A DNA stretch of 64,000 bases from Rodentibacter haemolyticus (GTDB taxonomy: Bacteria > Pseudomonadota > Gammaproteobacteria > Enterobacterales > Pasteurellaceae): the NCBI RefSeq assembly GCF_015356115.1, contig NZ_CP063056.1, positions 248,001 through 312,000 on the forward strand. Direction: 5' to 3'. The notes under the pieces were generated by a model, which saw only the letters and a list, made by a program, of their open reading frames with translations, was not told the origin of the DNA and searched no databases. Made by a program: the position numbers and the translations under genes. Below are positions 45,760 to 53,506 of this stretch, piece after piece (the first letter of the stretch is position 1; the number at the start of each line of letters is the position of its first letter).

Positions 45760-45998
45760 ATGAAAAAAATAGTCTGCAGCAAAAAGTTATCACCAGGTTG
45801 GAAGAAATATTGCCTAAACGTATTGCTGAAAAATTTAATGATGTTCAAGTAAGAATCAGAACATCGAGCTCACAAGGATTCGATATTTCAAGATTTGATA
45901 AAGGCGATAAGAAAAAAATTTTAGAATATCTTGAAGAAATTTGGAATGATGATTCATTGCTTGACGGAATGATGAATAAAAGTAACCAAATAGATTAA
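45760..45998 (+). pseudogene. DinI-like protein gene with an apparent frameshift
   Basis: The C-terminal 66 residues (from LEEILPKRIAEKF to IWNDDSLLDGMM) look like the DinI family, which modulates RecA filaments in the SOS response. In the ORF itself the only start is a TTG at 45798. An ATG at 45760 in another frame encodes MKKIVCSKKLSPG, which fits a DinI N-terminus. Joining the two needs a one-base shift near 45793. So the gene is probably inactive, or starts at TTG as a shortened protein, or the sequence has an error. Confidence 0.6.
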
Positions 45999-46603
45999 TG
46001 AAGAAAGCGTTCTGTTGGTATATGCCGGCAGACGTTTTTTTATTTTAGCAACACCCCTGATTTTTTGGCAAATGCCAACTTGTCATAATAATTTTGTGAT
46101 ATAGCAACATACCATTTTCATTTCTAAAAACACGCCACGGAAAATTTAACTAATTGTTTCTTAAATAAATTTATTTAAAAAGAAAAATTAACCACTAGCC
46201 ACGGAATTTTTTCACGTAAAACCCCACGCCACGTAAAATCCACTTCCTCCCCCGCCGAATTTGCGTTAAAAATTTGCATTTTTTCAGTTAAATTTCAAGG
46301 CTTAAAGAAATCTAACTATTTGAAGTAAAAGAGATCATTTAATCGAAAGAATAGTGATCTTAACTGTAAAAATTACAACCTTTTACAGTGTTTTACACTT
46401 AAAAGAGATCATAGAAAACGAACGGAATGACATAAGCCTATGATTTATAAAAACTTCAGTGATTTTACGTGGAAATTTTCAGAAAAATTAATTTCAGTTT
46501 AAAGGACTGACTGGCGATAACCGCCACTAGAAAAACTGTTTAGAAAGAAGATTTGGAATGCTTACGAAATCTTACCGCCACTCTACCGCCACTTTGGTCT
46601 AAG
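45999..46603. other. Non-coding, AT-rich remnant region next to tRNA-Lys
   Basis: About 600 bases without a credible gene. It contains a hairpin with a T-run near 46006-46045, several copies of a CCACG/CCACGCCACG motif (46131, 46199, 46226), repeated TAAAAGAGATCAT (about 46326 and 46400) and repeated ACCGCCACT near the tRNA end (46516-46592). It looks like eroded mobile-element DNA at the 3' side of tRNA-Lys; this is inference. Confidence 0.45.
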
Positions 46604-46679
46604 TGGTGGGTCGTGAAGGATTCGAACCTTCGACCAACGGATTAAAAGTCCGCTGCTCTACCGACTGAGCTAACGACCC
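46604..46679 (-). tRNA. tRNA-Lys (anticodon TTT)
   Basis: A 76-base gene including the encoded CCA. On the minus strand: acceptor GGGTCGT pairing with ACGACCC, D-arm TAGCTCAGTCGGTAGAGCA, anticodon loop CTTTTAA with TTT, and T-arm GAAGGTTCGAATCCTTC. All stems pair well. Confidence 0.97.
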
Positions 46680-46728
46680 AAGTATAGGATTTTAAAGGAG
46701 TTTTTTATAAAAATGGAATTTTATAAAA

Positions 46729-46786
46729 TGGTGCCCGAAGCCAGACTTGAACTGGCACGCCTCGAAAGGCGAGGGATTTTAAATCC
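46729..46786 (-). other. Truncated 3' part of tRNA-Leu (TAA): ICE attachment site
   Basis: On the minus strand, 58 bases from the anticodon stem (GGATTTAAAATCC with TAA), through the variable arm (CTCGCCTTTCGAGGCG) and T-arm (CCAGTTCAAGTCTGG), to GCACCA. The 5' half of the tRNA is missing; homology ends at 46786 and different sequence follows. This is what remains when an element integrates in a tRNA-Leu 3' end, which is the known target of the ICEHin1056 family. Confidence 0.8.
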
Positions 46787-46932
46787 TTTATGTTATCTTT
46801 TAAAAAAATTACCGTACAACGACTTCTCATCAAATTTGCACGATGAAATAAAAAAAGATCCGTCAGCAAGTAAATAACACCACTGACGGATCCTATTCTA
46901 CACCTTTTATGTTGCTTGTAAAGGCTTTGTGT

Positions 46933-47834
46933 CTAGTACACTGAATCTAGGGCTGAACGTAGATCCTCAGGGTCTTCTTCAATGTAACTCATCGTTACTT
47001 TCAAATCAGAATGACCTAATATTCGTTTTACATCATAGATGCTTGTTTTATTCTTGATCAACTTTGTCGCTAAAGTATGTCTAAAGCGATGTGGTGATAT
47101 TTTGCAACGAATAACCTTGGATAATACATTAAAAATATGAGATAGCTGGTGATTACTCATTTTTTCACCTTTACGATAGGTTGAGCTTGAAAAACGATTC
47201 ACATTAAAAAATTGAGCATCTTCATTATCTCCCATTTTCTTTAATTCATAAGCTATTCTCTGAAAATCACTAAAAAGTATCTGTGGGATCGGTATCTCGT
47301 GATATTTATGACTCTTGTTTATATGTGATGGTATACAAATCATTTTTCTTGATAAACAAATATCTTTTACTCTTAATTTCACAAGTTGAGCTCGGCGAAT
47401 CCCAGTGTATTTCAATACATTAATCAAGCACAACACAAACCACCTTGGTTGTAAGCGTGTCGGCAAGTTAGCTTCATTTTGAAAAAGTAAATCTATTTTT
47501 CTAAAAACTACATCATCCAAAACTTTCCTTGGCGCTTTATCTTCTCGTACCATCATTTTTCTGAATGGATTCTCTTTGAGGTTGATAAAGTGTTGCTCTA
47601 TTGCAAAGTTATAAATGCTCTTTAAATGGCGACAATAATTATTCCATGTCACCGCTTTAATTCGAAATAAAGCCTCTGTTCTCCAATAAACAATATCAGC
47701 TTTCGTCAGCCTATTAGGTAATTTATCAGGATAGAACTTTAGTAGCTGGTTTACGACCTTTTGATATGCTTTTTTGGTATCAGGTCTTAATTCACGAAAT
47801 AAAAAAATTGAGTTAATAATTCATCAAATGTCAT
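46933..47834 (-). pseudogene. int: Tyrosine recombinase (ICE integrase), frameshifted
   Basis: The main open part (46933-47652, 239 residues) holds the catalytic domain: R in YTGIRRAQLVKL, HRFRHTLATKL (H-x-x-R), H in ILGHSDLKVTM and the nucleophile Y in MSYIEED. The expected N-terminal domain is found upstream in two frames: MTFDELLTQF from the ATG at 47834, then LFRELRPDTKKAYQ in frame with the catalytic part. They are separated by one missing base in a run of seven T's (minus strand; 47801-47807). The ATG overlaps the relaxase stop as ATGA, so translation was coupled. As read, no full-length protein is made. Confidence 0.85.
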
Positions 47835-49798
47835 TGAATATTTCCTTTTAGTTTTAGCCAGTGATTATTAAACACCGGTTTATTACCCACAAAAAGCTTT
47901 ACATCTTCAATAAGATATCCACTAAGTGAAGATGTTCTCTTCTGTCCAACCACATCACATGACCAAATATTCCAAGAATCTCCATCAGCATATAAGCGCT
48001 TATGAAGCCCTAAATCTTGAAATTGTTTTTGCAAGAATTCCCAATCATCTTGTTTATCACTACCTAGCTTTTCACTAGTATATAACTGAAATATCGCCGG
48101 AGTAACCATAAAGAGATGATCTTCGACAAAATGTAATTTTGCATCAGGTTTATTAATATGGATGGACTTTGCTATGATACCTTCCTTTACCCATTTAATA
48201 AAATTTTCTGTCGTTAATAAATCATCGTTACCTGTTGTTGGCTTTTCTTTGATTTTTACTTCTGAAATAGGACTTTTTTTACCTTTTGAGTTTTGTCCAA
48301 CGCTCATTTTAGATGGAGTGTCTACCGGCTCTATACTAGGTTGCTCTGCCTCAGGTAATTTTTCTTCTACTATTTCATCTCCCATATTATCAGGTTCGTT
48401 AAGATGTGAACTCGCCAATGAGTCACTAGTATCAAGTGTTGGGAATAAATCTAAGTAAGCACCCAATGGATCTTCATCTGGCTCAGCTTTTATATGATGA
48501 TCACCTAAGTCAGTATTTAATTCTCCATTTTGCGTGGTTTCAACTACATTAAATGAAAATTCACTACTGATATCATTGTTTCCGTGCGTATCATTAATCC
48601 CTAATATAGCGTCAGACTGTATTTTATTTTTTCCATCTTTATCTGTTACACTGACAAAACCGTCAAATAAAGCCGGACGATCATTAATATCTTCCCAAAC
48701 AACATTAGGAGAAATTCTTAATAACGTAAATGGCTCATTATGAGACCATCCGCTGTTGGAAGTAACTTTACCATACCATATTGCTGTATTTTCCTCTGTG
48801 GGTTCAATGAGCTTATGAGCTTGTAGTTCGTCAAACATACGACTGTTTTGACTTGGAACAGATACTCCTTGCTGCATTAAATATGCTCTGATTTTATCTG
48901 TGGTACTTTTACTCATGACCCAAAGTGCGTCACCTGTTAACCATCCTTCCCCACCGCCTTTAGGTGCATTTAATTTCATATTTTTAATGACTTCTTTTAA
49001 TGCAATGTGAAGTTGTTTTGCAAATGAAACTTGCGTTTTCTCACCAATTTTTTGAATATCTCCGCCAAGAGCCATTGTTACACTAATTTGATCTGCTTTC
49101 TGAATAATATCTGATAAAACACCGGCTTTATCTGAATGACCATTGATAAAGTACATGAGAGCAGAAAATGCCGTTGGAAATTCAGCAAGCCAATTAAGGG
49201 CTTCTTTAGGAATAAACTGCTGTGCGAATACTCCTCCCATCACAGGATGGAGTGAATAATCTCGAGATTTGATATAACGAAAACGATATGGGCTATCTAT
49301 TTTTCCCTGCCAAGGAAACCAACGGCTCTGATCTTCTAAAACAACCTCAATATCAACCGCACTTTTACCTAAATCATGTAATAATGCAGCATAAATGACA
49401 ATTGCTGTCCAAACATCTCTCTGTTTAGCTTGCTCTTCCGGAGGAGAATTTGGTGGTAAAACATAATTTTGTCTCAACTTTACGGCAACAGATAACACTT
49501 CTAATCCATGATCAAGCATACCACCTGCATGGGCGTGGTGATGACTTTCTGAGGCAGGAAGTAGCTGAACTATTTCCGCATATTTTTCTATTGGTTCTCG
49601 ATAGAGTGTATTAAACATCTGCAGGGTCATCGATACATTTCGCCAAATATCTGTCAAATGCTGCTCTCTTAGTGGAGTATTGAGTAATTCTGAGGCAGAT
49701 AATGGTTCATACCACCCTTTAGTTATCAGTGTTTCTTTCGAAGTGTCGTTTTTTTGAGCGTTCGTCACGCGGAATAAAGTTAAGAATTTTTTTAACAT
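47831..49798 (-). CDS. traI: MobH-family relaxase (TraI)
   Basis: Nicks oriT to start conjugative transfer. The 655-residue protein has the MobH/TraI_2 features: the three-histidine motif in SESHHHAHAGGMLDHG (about residue 90) and an HD metal motif AALLHDLGKSAVD (about 140). A long acidic linker (about 395-500) separates the C-terminal TraI_2_C-type domain (ENFIKWVKEGI...). It ends by overlapping the integrase start. Location next to the integrase at the element end is typical of this ICE class. Confidence 0.9.
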   Translation of the reverse strand: MLKKFLTLFRVTNAQKNDTSKETLITKGWYEPLSASELLNTPLREQHLTDIWRNVSMTLQMFNTLYREPIEKYAEIVQLLPASESHHHAHAGGMLDHGLEVLSVAVKLRQNYVLPPNSPPEEQAKQRDVWTAIVIYAALLHDLGKSAVDIEVVLEDQSRWFPWQGKIDSPYRFRYIKSRDYSLHPVMGGVFAQQFIPKEALNWLAEFPTAFSALMYFINGHSDKAGVLSDIIQKADQISVTMALGGDIQKIGEKTQVSFAKQLHIALKEVIKNMKLNAPKGGGEGWLTGDALWVMSKSTTDKIRAYLMQQGVSVPSQNSRMFDELQAHKLIEPTEENTAIWYGKVTSNSGWSHNEPFTLLRISPNVVWEDINDRPALFDGFVSVTDKDGKNKIQSDAILGINDTHGNNDISSEFSFNVVETTQNGELNTDLGDHHIKAEPDEDPLGAYLDLFPTLDTSDSLASSHLNEPDNMGDEIVEEKLPEAEQPSIEPVDTPSKMSVGQNSKGKKSPISEVKIKEKPTTGNDDLLTTENFIKWVKEGIIAKSIHINKPDAKLHFVEDHLFMVTPAIFQLYTSEKLGSDKQDDWEFLQKQFQDLGLHKRLYADGDSWNIWSCDVVGQKRTSSLSGYLIEDVKLFVGNKPVFNNHWLKLKGNIQ

Positions 49799-49950
49799 TG
49801 TGGTAATGCTTTGTTAGGTTTTGTGTATTACAACAGTAACTCAGCGACAAGGTAAAGCAAAAAGTTAATGCAATTTCATTTTGATTTTTTTATACTAGCC
49901 CCGAGGCTTTACAAGCAATAATATTTCATAAACATTAAAGGTTTAGCTTT

Positions 49951-49997
49951 TTAGGTGTAAACCTATAAATAGTCTGAAGTTTTCACAGGTTAACCTA
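49951..49997 (+). promoter_or_regulatory. Probable operator of the ParE-type TA operon
   Basis: Two related palindromes, TTAGGTGTAAACCTAT (49951-49966) and AGGTTAACCT (about 49988-49997), share AACCTATA and lie just upstream of the antitoxin. Paired palindromes are the usual autoregulatory target of type II antitoxins. Confidence 0.55.
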
Positions 49998-50017
49998 TAT
50001 GAAAGGAGAATAGGATT

Positions 50018-50191
50018 ATGAGTATTGCATTATCGCAAGATTTCCAATTAGAGAATGACAAAAAATATAGTTTTTATACAGATGATGAGCTTGCTCTTTT
50101 ATATAAATTAGAAAATGGCTTAGTACCAACCAAAACACACGATCAAGTGATGGAGAACCTACGTAAAGCCTTACATTTAGAAGACAAATAA
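50018..50191 (+). CDS. Small antitoxin of the ParE-type module (57 residues)
   Basis: A 57-residue reading frame traced by hand (MSIALSQDFQLENDKKYSFY ... HLEDK), with AGGAGAATAGG upstream. Its TAA overlaps the ATG of the toxin gene, the usual antitoxin-toxin coupling. No DNA-binding fold is obvious; the segment TDDELALLYKLENGLVPTKTHDQVMENLRKAL is helical and could wrap the toxin. The start is certain only to within one base. Confidence 0.65.
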   Translation: MSIALSQDFQLENDKKYSFYTDDELALLYKLENGLVPTKTHDQVMENLRKALHLEDK

Positions 50192-50475
50192 TGAAGTTTG
50201 ATTATAACGTTATTTGGTATGATTTAGCTGAAAGTAAGTTACTAAACCAGGCTAATTACATTTTAGAAAAATCTCAAAATATCATCATTGCAGAGCAGTT
50301 TTATGACGCAATCAAGAGCGAAGTAGATAAACTTTCGTACACAGCGGATGTTTACAAATTTCGTAAACGCAAAGAAGTTCCCATTTTAAACGGTAAGTAT
50401 CAAGTGAAATTTCTTATCGGTCTTGAAAATGTTTACATTGTGGATTTTAAATCCGCTCGTCAGAACACATACTAA
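50191..50475 (+). CDS. RelE/ParE-family toxin
   Basis: A 94-residue protein with the RelE/ParE layout: two N-terminal helices (WYDLAESKLLNQANYIL...IAEQFYDAIKSEVDKL), then beta strands YKFRKRKEVPILNGKYQVKFLIG and YIVDFKSARQN. Basic residues line the last strands. ParE relatives poison gyrase and RelE relatives cleave mRNA; the target is unknown here. Its ATG overlaps the antitoxin stop. The module likely stabilises the ICE. Confidence 0.78.
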   Translation: MKFDYNVIWYDLAESKLLNQANYILEKSQNIIIAEQFYDAIKSEVDKLSYTADVYKFRKRKEVPILNGKYQVKFLIGLENVYIVDFKSARQNTY

Positions 50476-50607
50476 AACCAATTTAGAAATTATCAGAACC
50501 TTAACACTTATTAGAAAAATTTGTGAATGTTCAACAGCTTTTAAAAATAAAGAAAAGCATCAATATCCATTAAGAATACTTTAGCTTTAATAGGGAATTT
50601 ATCAAAT

Positions 50608-51372
50608 ATGAATAATGATTTAATTTGTGCATTGTGTGAAAAAAGAGATACTCTTCTTAAGACTCATCTTATTCCAAAATTTTTATATTCAGCCTTAACA
50701 AAAAAAAGAAAAACCACTGGCTTACTCTATTATGATAAAAGAAACAAGATACACAGGAATATCCCAATGAATCAAATAGTCAAACCTTTACTCTGTAAAA
50801 GTTGCGAATGTCTTTTTGCGAATAATGGTGAAAAATGGTTTAGTGGAATTTTAAAAAATAAAGAATACCTATTTGCTTTATACAACGAAATATATTCATA
50901 TCAAAAAAATACTAATAGCCCAGTTCCCAGCATAGATATTTTACCAAATGATGATTCTTTATACTTTAAATATTTCATTATGAGTATTATTTTTAGGGCT
51001 GCATTTATATGGAAAGAAGATAAGTTTAAAGAAGTGAAAATAGCAAATGAAAATTTATTAAAAATCAAAAAATTTCTATTAACAAAGGAAGAGGCAGTTT
51101 TATCTGAAGGGTTTCACATTATGTGTTTGATAGATAAAAGGTACTTTGAAGATATTAAAATTATTTTTCCTCAAACCAATAGTAAGGGATATGTTATTTT
51201 TTATTTTTTTGGTTTTTACTTTATCTTTTTTCAAGATAAGAAAATTAATAGTAATGATATTCTATCCTTTGGATTAGAGCCTCACCTTTTTAATAAACTT
51301 TCTGAAAAACTAAATAATATTAATAAATCAAGCTGTAAAAGTAAAAAGGCTCCTGCATTTTATGCCTTTTAG
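50608..51372 (+). CDS. Unknown protein with a CxxC...H...CxxC motif (HNH-like)
   Basis: A 254-residue protein, strongly AT-rich in codon use compared with the backbone. The N-terminus has C7 and C10 (ICALC), H20 followed by IPKF (KTHLIPKF), and C63, C66 and C68 (LLCKSCEC), a treble-clef/HNH-like zinc site as seen in several defence-related and hypothetical proteins. The rest is mixed, with two aromatic hydrophobic stretches (FKYFIMSIIFRAAFIW; VIFYFFGFYFIFF). No clear HNH catalytic triad. Probable recently acquired cargo. Confidence 0.6.
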   Translation: MNNDLICALCEKRDTLLKTHLIPKFLYSALTKKRKTTGLLYYDKRNKIHRNIPMNQIVKPLLCKSCECLFANNGEKWFSGILKNKEYLFALYNEIYSYQKNTNSPVPSIDILPNDDSLYFKYFIMSIIFRAAFIWKEDKFKEVKIANENLLKIKKFLLTKEEAVLSEGFHIMCLIDKRYFEDIKIIFPQTNSKGYVIFYFFGFYFIFFQDKKINSNDILSFGLEPHLFNKLSEKLNNINKSSCKSKKAPAFYAF

Positions 51373-51402
51373 CCCTTTCGCCTTTTAGCTCTTTCGCCTT
51401 TT
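51371..51402. repeat. Tandem 16-base repeat, two copies
   Basis: AGCCCTTTCGCCTTTT (51371-51386) and AGCTCTTTCGCCTTTT (51387-51402) lie head to tail right after the HNH-like gene; a partial third copy (GCCTTTTAGC) precedes them. Confidence 0.75.
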
Positions 51403-51403
51403 C

Positions 51404-51475
51404 GGGTAAGCCCGTTTCCCCTGGAAACGGATTTACCCTTGAACAATTCCCCTTGCCCCTTCAGGGGCCCCTTAC
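51404..51475. repeat. Strong stem-loops in the ICE intergenic region
   Basis: A nested perfect hairpin (51404-51438): GGGTAA, then CCGTTTCC, loop CCT, GGAAACGG and TTACCC, with only a 2x2 internal loop. A second one follows (CCCCTTCAGGGG near 51456-51467). Could be terminators or a structured RNA; GC-rich in an AT-rich neighbourhood. Confidence 0.65.
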
Positions 51476-51508
51476 CTTTTTGCTCTTTTGTGTAATATAA
51501 AAAGTGGG

Positions 51509-51514
51509 TATAAT
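51509..51514 (+). promoter_or_regulatory. Probable -10 box of a small RNA
   Basis: TATAAT within GTGGGTATAATACTC; a weak TTTTGT 17 bases upstream could serve as -35. Confidence 0.55.
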
Positions 51515-51519
51515 ACTCG

Positions 51520-51607
51520 TGAAAGATAGTCCCTCACACCACGCAATTGGAGCGGAAATGTCATACTATCCTACTGACTACCCACGTTATTAATACGTGG
51601 GTTTTTA
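51520..51607 (+). ncRNA. Candidate small RNA of the ICE (about 88 nt)
   Basis: A TATAAT at 51509 predicts a start near 51520. The transcript would run through CACCACGCAATTGGAGCGG and ACTATCCTACTGACTACC and end at a clear rho-independent terminator: CCCACGT, loop TATTAAT, ACGTGGG, then TTTTTAG. No reading frame of note lies inside. Nothing recognised by name; could be an antisense or base-pairing regulator of ICE genes. Confidence 0.5.
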
Positions 51608-51734
51608 GTTTCTTTCTTTGACAGGACAAATGTTCCCTCGGTCATTAAACGTAGCAAGGATCCGCATAGTATACCTCAGTCAGCTTATAATGAGTAGATA
51701 GAAAGTTCTAGGCAGTGGCTAGAGAAACAATGTT

Positions 51735-51760
51735 TTTTACTCCCCATTGTTTTATCCAAA
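51735..51760 (-). terminator. Terminator of the secreted acidic protein gene
   Basis: AACAATG...CATTGTT stem around TTTTTTACTCCC, at the 3' end of the minus-strand gene. Confidence 0.5.
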
Positions 51761-51761
51761 C

Positions 51762-52058
51762 TTATTCTCCATCCATTTCATCTAAAGTATCATAATCGCT
51801 ATTATCAACCTCCATCTCATTTTCTGCTTCCGCCTTATCATCATCAAGTTCAGATTCTAGAGCCTCTTTATCCACCTCACTTAAAAACTTCCAATAATTA
51901 CAAATCAATTCATTTTCACCGTATTTTTCCCATACTCCCGGATAAAAATATTCTGCTTCAACATGACAAATCCCTCCCTCATGTGGAACACGAATATTCG
52001 CAACGAGGCTATCCGGTATCAGTACAATGCTTAACAGTAAGAATATATGCTGTTTCAT
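51762..52058 (-). CDS. Small secreted acidic protein, unknown
   Basis: A 98-residue protein with a signal peptide (MKQHIFLLLSIVLIPDSLVA) and a very acidic C-terminal third (SELDDDKAEAENEMEVDNSDYDTLDEMDGE in parts). Two cysteines (GICHVE, LICNYW) could form a periplasmic disulfide. No family recognised. Alone on the minus strand between the small RNA candidate and rdgC. Confidence 0.6.
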   Translation of the reverse strand: MKQHIFLLLSIVLIPDSLVANIRVPHEGGICHVEAEYFYPGVWEKYGENELICNYWKFLSEVDKEALESELDDDKAEAENEMEVDNSDYDTLDEMDGE

Positions 52059-52248
52059 TATCTCAACAATTATGTCTGTTTCAGTTCAAAATTCGCCTTC
52101 TTTCAATATTGTCTATCTTCTCAATAATCTCAGGAAATTGAATAAAAAACTCTCTGCAACCTAAAGATAATTTATCACTGCTATTTTTATCCTAAACCCT
52201 ATTATGTTTGGGTTACCACCTTCGTATCAACATTGAGAGGATTGAATT

Positions 52249-53157
52249 ATGTTTTGGTTTAAAAATGCCATTATTTATCGATTAACAAAATGCCTTGATT
52301 GGGATTTGACACAATTACAAAATCAACTTAGCGACTGTGCTTATATGCCTTGCGGTGCACAAGATAAAAGTAAATTTGGTTGGATTTCTCCGTTACATGG
52401 TTCTGATTTATTACATTTTTCAGTCGGTAAGCAGATTTTATTGGTTGCTAATAAGGAAGAAAAAATTTTGCCGACACACGTAATTAATGAAGAGGTCAAT
52501 AATCGCATAACCGCATTAGAAGAGAAAGAACAACGTAAACTCAAAAAAACAGAAAAACAAATGTTAAAAGATGATGTGGTGACGAATTTATTGCCACGTG
52601 CATTCAGTAGATATCAGCAGACGGCATTATGGATTGATACGGCACAAAACTTAATTTATGTGGATGCAACATCAAACAAGCGTGCAGAAGATATCCTCGC
52701 TCTACTACGTAAATCCTTAGGCTCTTTACCGGTTGTTCCACTCACCTTTGCCAATGAACCTAGCTCAATTCTAACAAGTTGGATTACTCAAGATAACCTA
52801 CCTGATTGGTTAACATCATTAGAAGAGGCGGAATTGCGAGGCAGCCAAGAAGACAGTGTAATTCGTTGCAAAAAGCAACCGCTTGAAGATGAAGAAATGC
52901 TCTCACATTTTGAGAAAGGAAAGATCGTTACAAAGCTTCATTTAGATTGGGAAAATCATTTGAGTTTTGCCATTCACGAAGATGGTACATTAAGACGTTT
53001 AAAATTTTCCGATAATATTCGAGAGAAAAATGATGATATTTTAAAAGAAGATTTCGCGCAGCGCTTTGATGCTGACTTTGTACTAATGACTGGAATTCTT
53101 GCTAACCTAACCAAGTATTTATTAGATGAATTTGGTGGTGAAAAAAGCAGGGAATAA
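52249..53157 (+). CDS. rdgC: Recombination-associated protein RdgC
   Basis: RdgC binds double-stranded DNA and dampens RecA activity; ICEs of this class often carry a copy. The 302-residue protein has the typical start MFWFKNAIIYRLTK and the segments FGWISPLHG, LLPRAFSRYQQTALWID and LHLDWENHLSFAIHEDGTLRRLKF. Likely part of the element's recombination or stability control. A good AGAGG ribosome site precedes the ATG. Confidence 0.92.
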   Translation: MFWFKNAIIYRLTKCLDWDLTQLQNQLSDCAYMPCGAQDKSKFGWISPLHGSDLLHFSVGKQILLVANKEEKILPTHVINEEVNNRITALEEKEQRKLKKTEKQMLKDDVVTNLLPRAFSRYQQTALWIDTAQNLIYVDATSNKRAEDILALLRKSLGSLPVVPLTFANEPSSILTSWITQDNLPDWLTSLEEAELRGSQEDSVIRCKKQPLEDEEMLSHFEKGKIVTKLHLDWENHLSFAIHEDGTLRRLKFSDNIREKNDDILKEDFAQRFDADFVLMTGILANLTKYLLDEFGGEKSRE

Positions 53158-53273
53158 TCGAAAAGTATTCATAATATTTACTTTTTATACAGTGGAGAAA
53201 AATAATAACTATTGCAATTTTTTTGTTTTAGCATATTTTTTATTCAGTCTATTTACGAAAACGGAGGAAATAA

Positions 53274-53438
53274 ATGGAGGTTTTAAGTGTCATCCTTACT
53301 GGAATTATTGCTGGAATAATTATTTTAGTGTGTGTATCTTCTTTGAAGAAAACAAATCCAACACCAATCGCTACATTACTAATATTAATTGGGCTAGGTG
53401 GGATAGTTTTTTCACTGATTGAATCTACCTTTAGATAG
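53274..53438 (+). CDS. Small two-helix membrane protein (54 residues), unknown
   Basis: A 54-residue frame starting MEVLSVILTG with two hydrophobic segments (VILTGIIAGIIILVCVS; ATLLILIGLGGIVFSLI) joined by a basic loop (SLKKTNPT). The ATG is preceded at 7 bases by GGAGGA, a strong ribosome site. Another overlapping frame (53126-53422) has no such signal. Function unknown. Confidence 0.55.
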   Translation: MEVLSVILTGIIAGIIILVCVSSLKKTNPTPIATLLILIGLGGIVFSLIESTFR

Positions 53439-53469
53439 ATAAAATAGCTCCATTTACTTTTAGTAAGTA

Positions 53470-53503
53470 TCAAAAATAGCCCCTATCTGAAGATAAGGGC
53501 TAA
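53470..53503 (-). terminator. Terminator after the methylase-like gene
   Basis: TAGCCCCTATCT / AGATAAGGGCTA hairpin with a 2-base loop, followed on the minus strand by TTTTTG. Confidence 0.8.
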
Positions 53504-53506
53504 AAT

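Noticed and set aside
51371..51402. Possible CRISPR array from short tandem repeats
   Set aside because: Only two 16-base head-to-tail copies with no spacers and no cas genes nearby.
53126..53422. A 98-codon frame overlapping the rdgC end
   Set aside because: No ribosome site, odd composition rich in F, Y, N and W, and it overlaps rdgC; the 54-codon frame at 53274 has a strong start signal instead.
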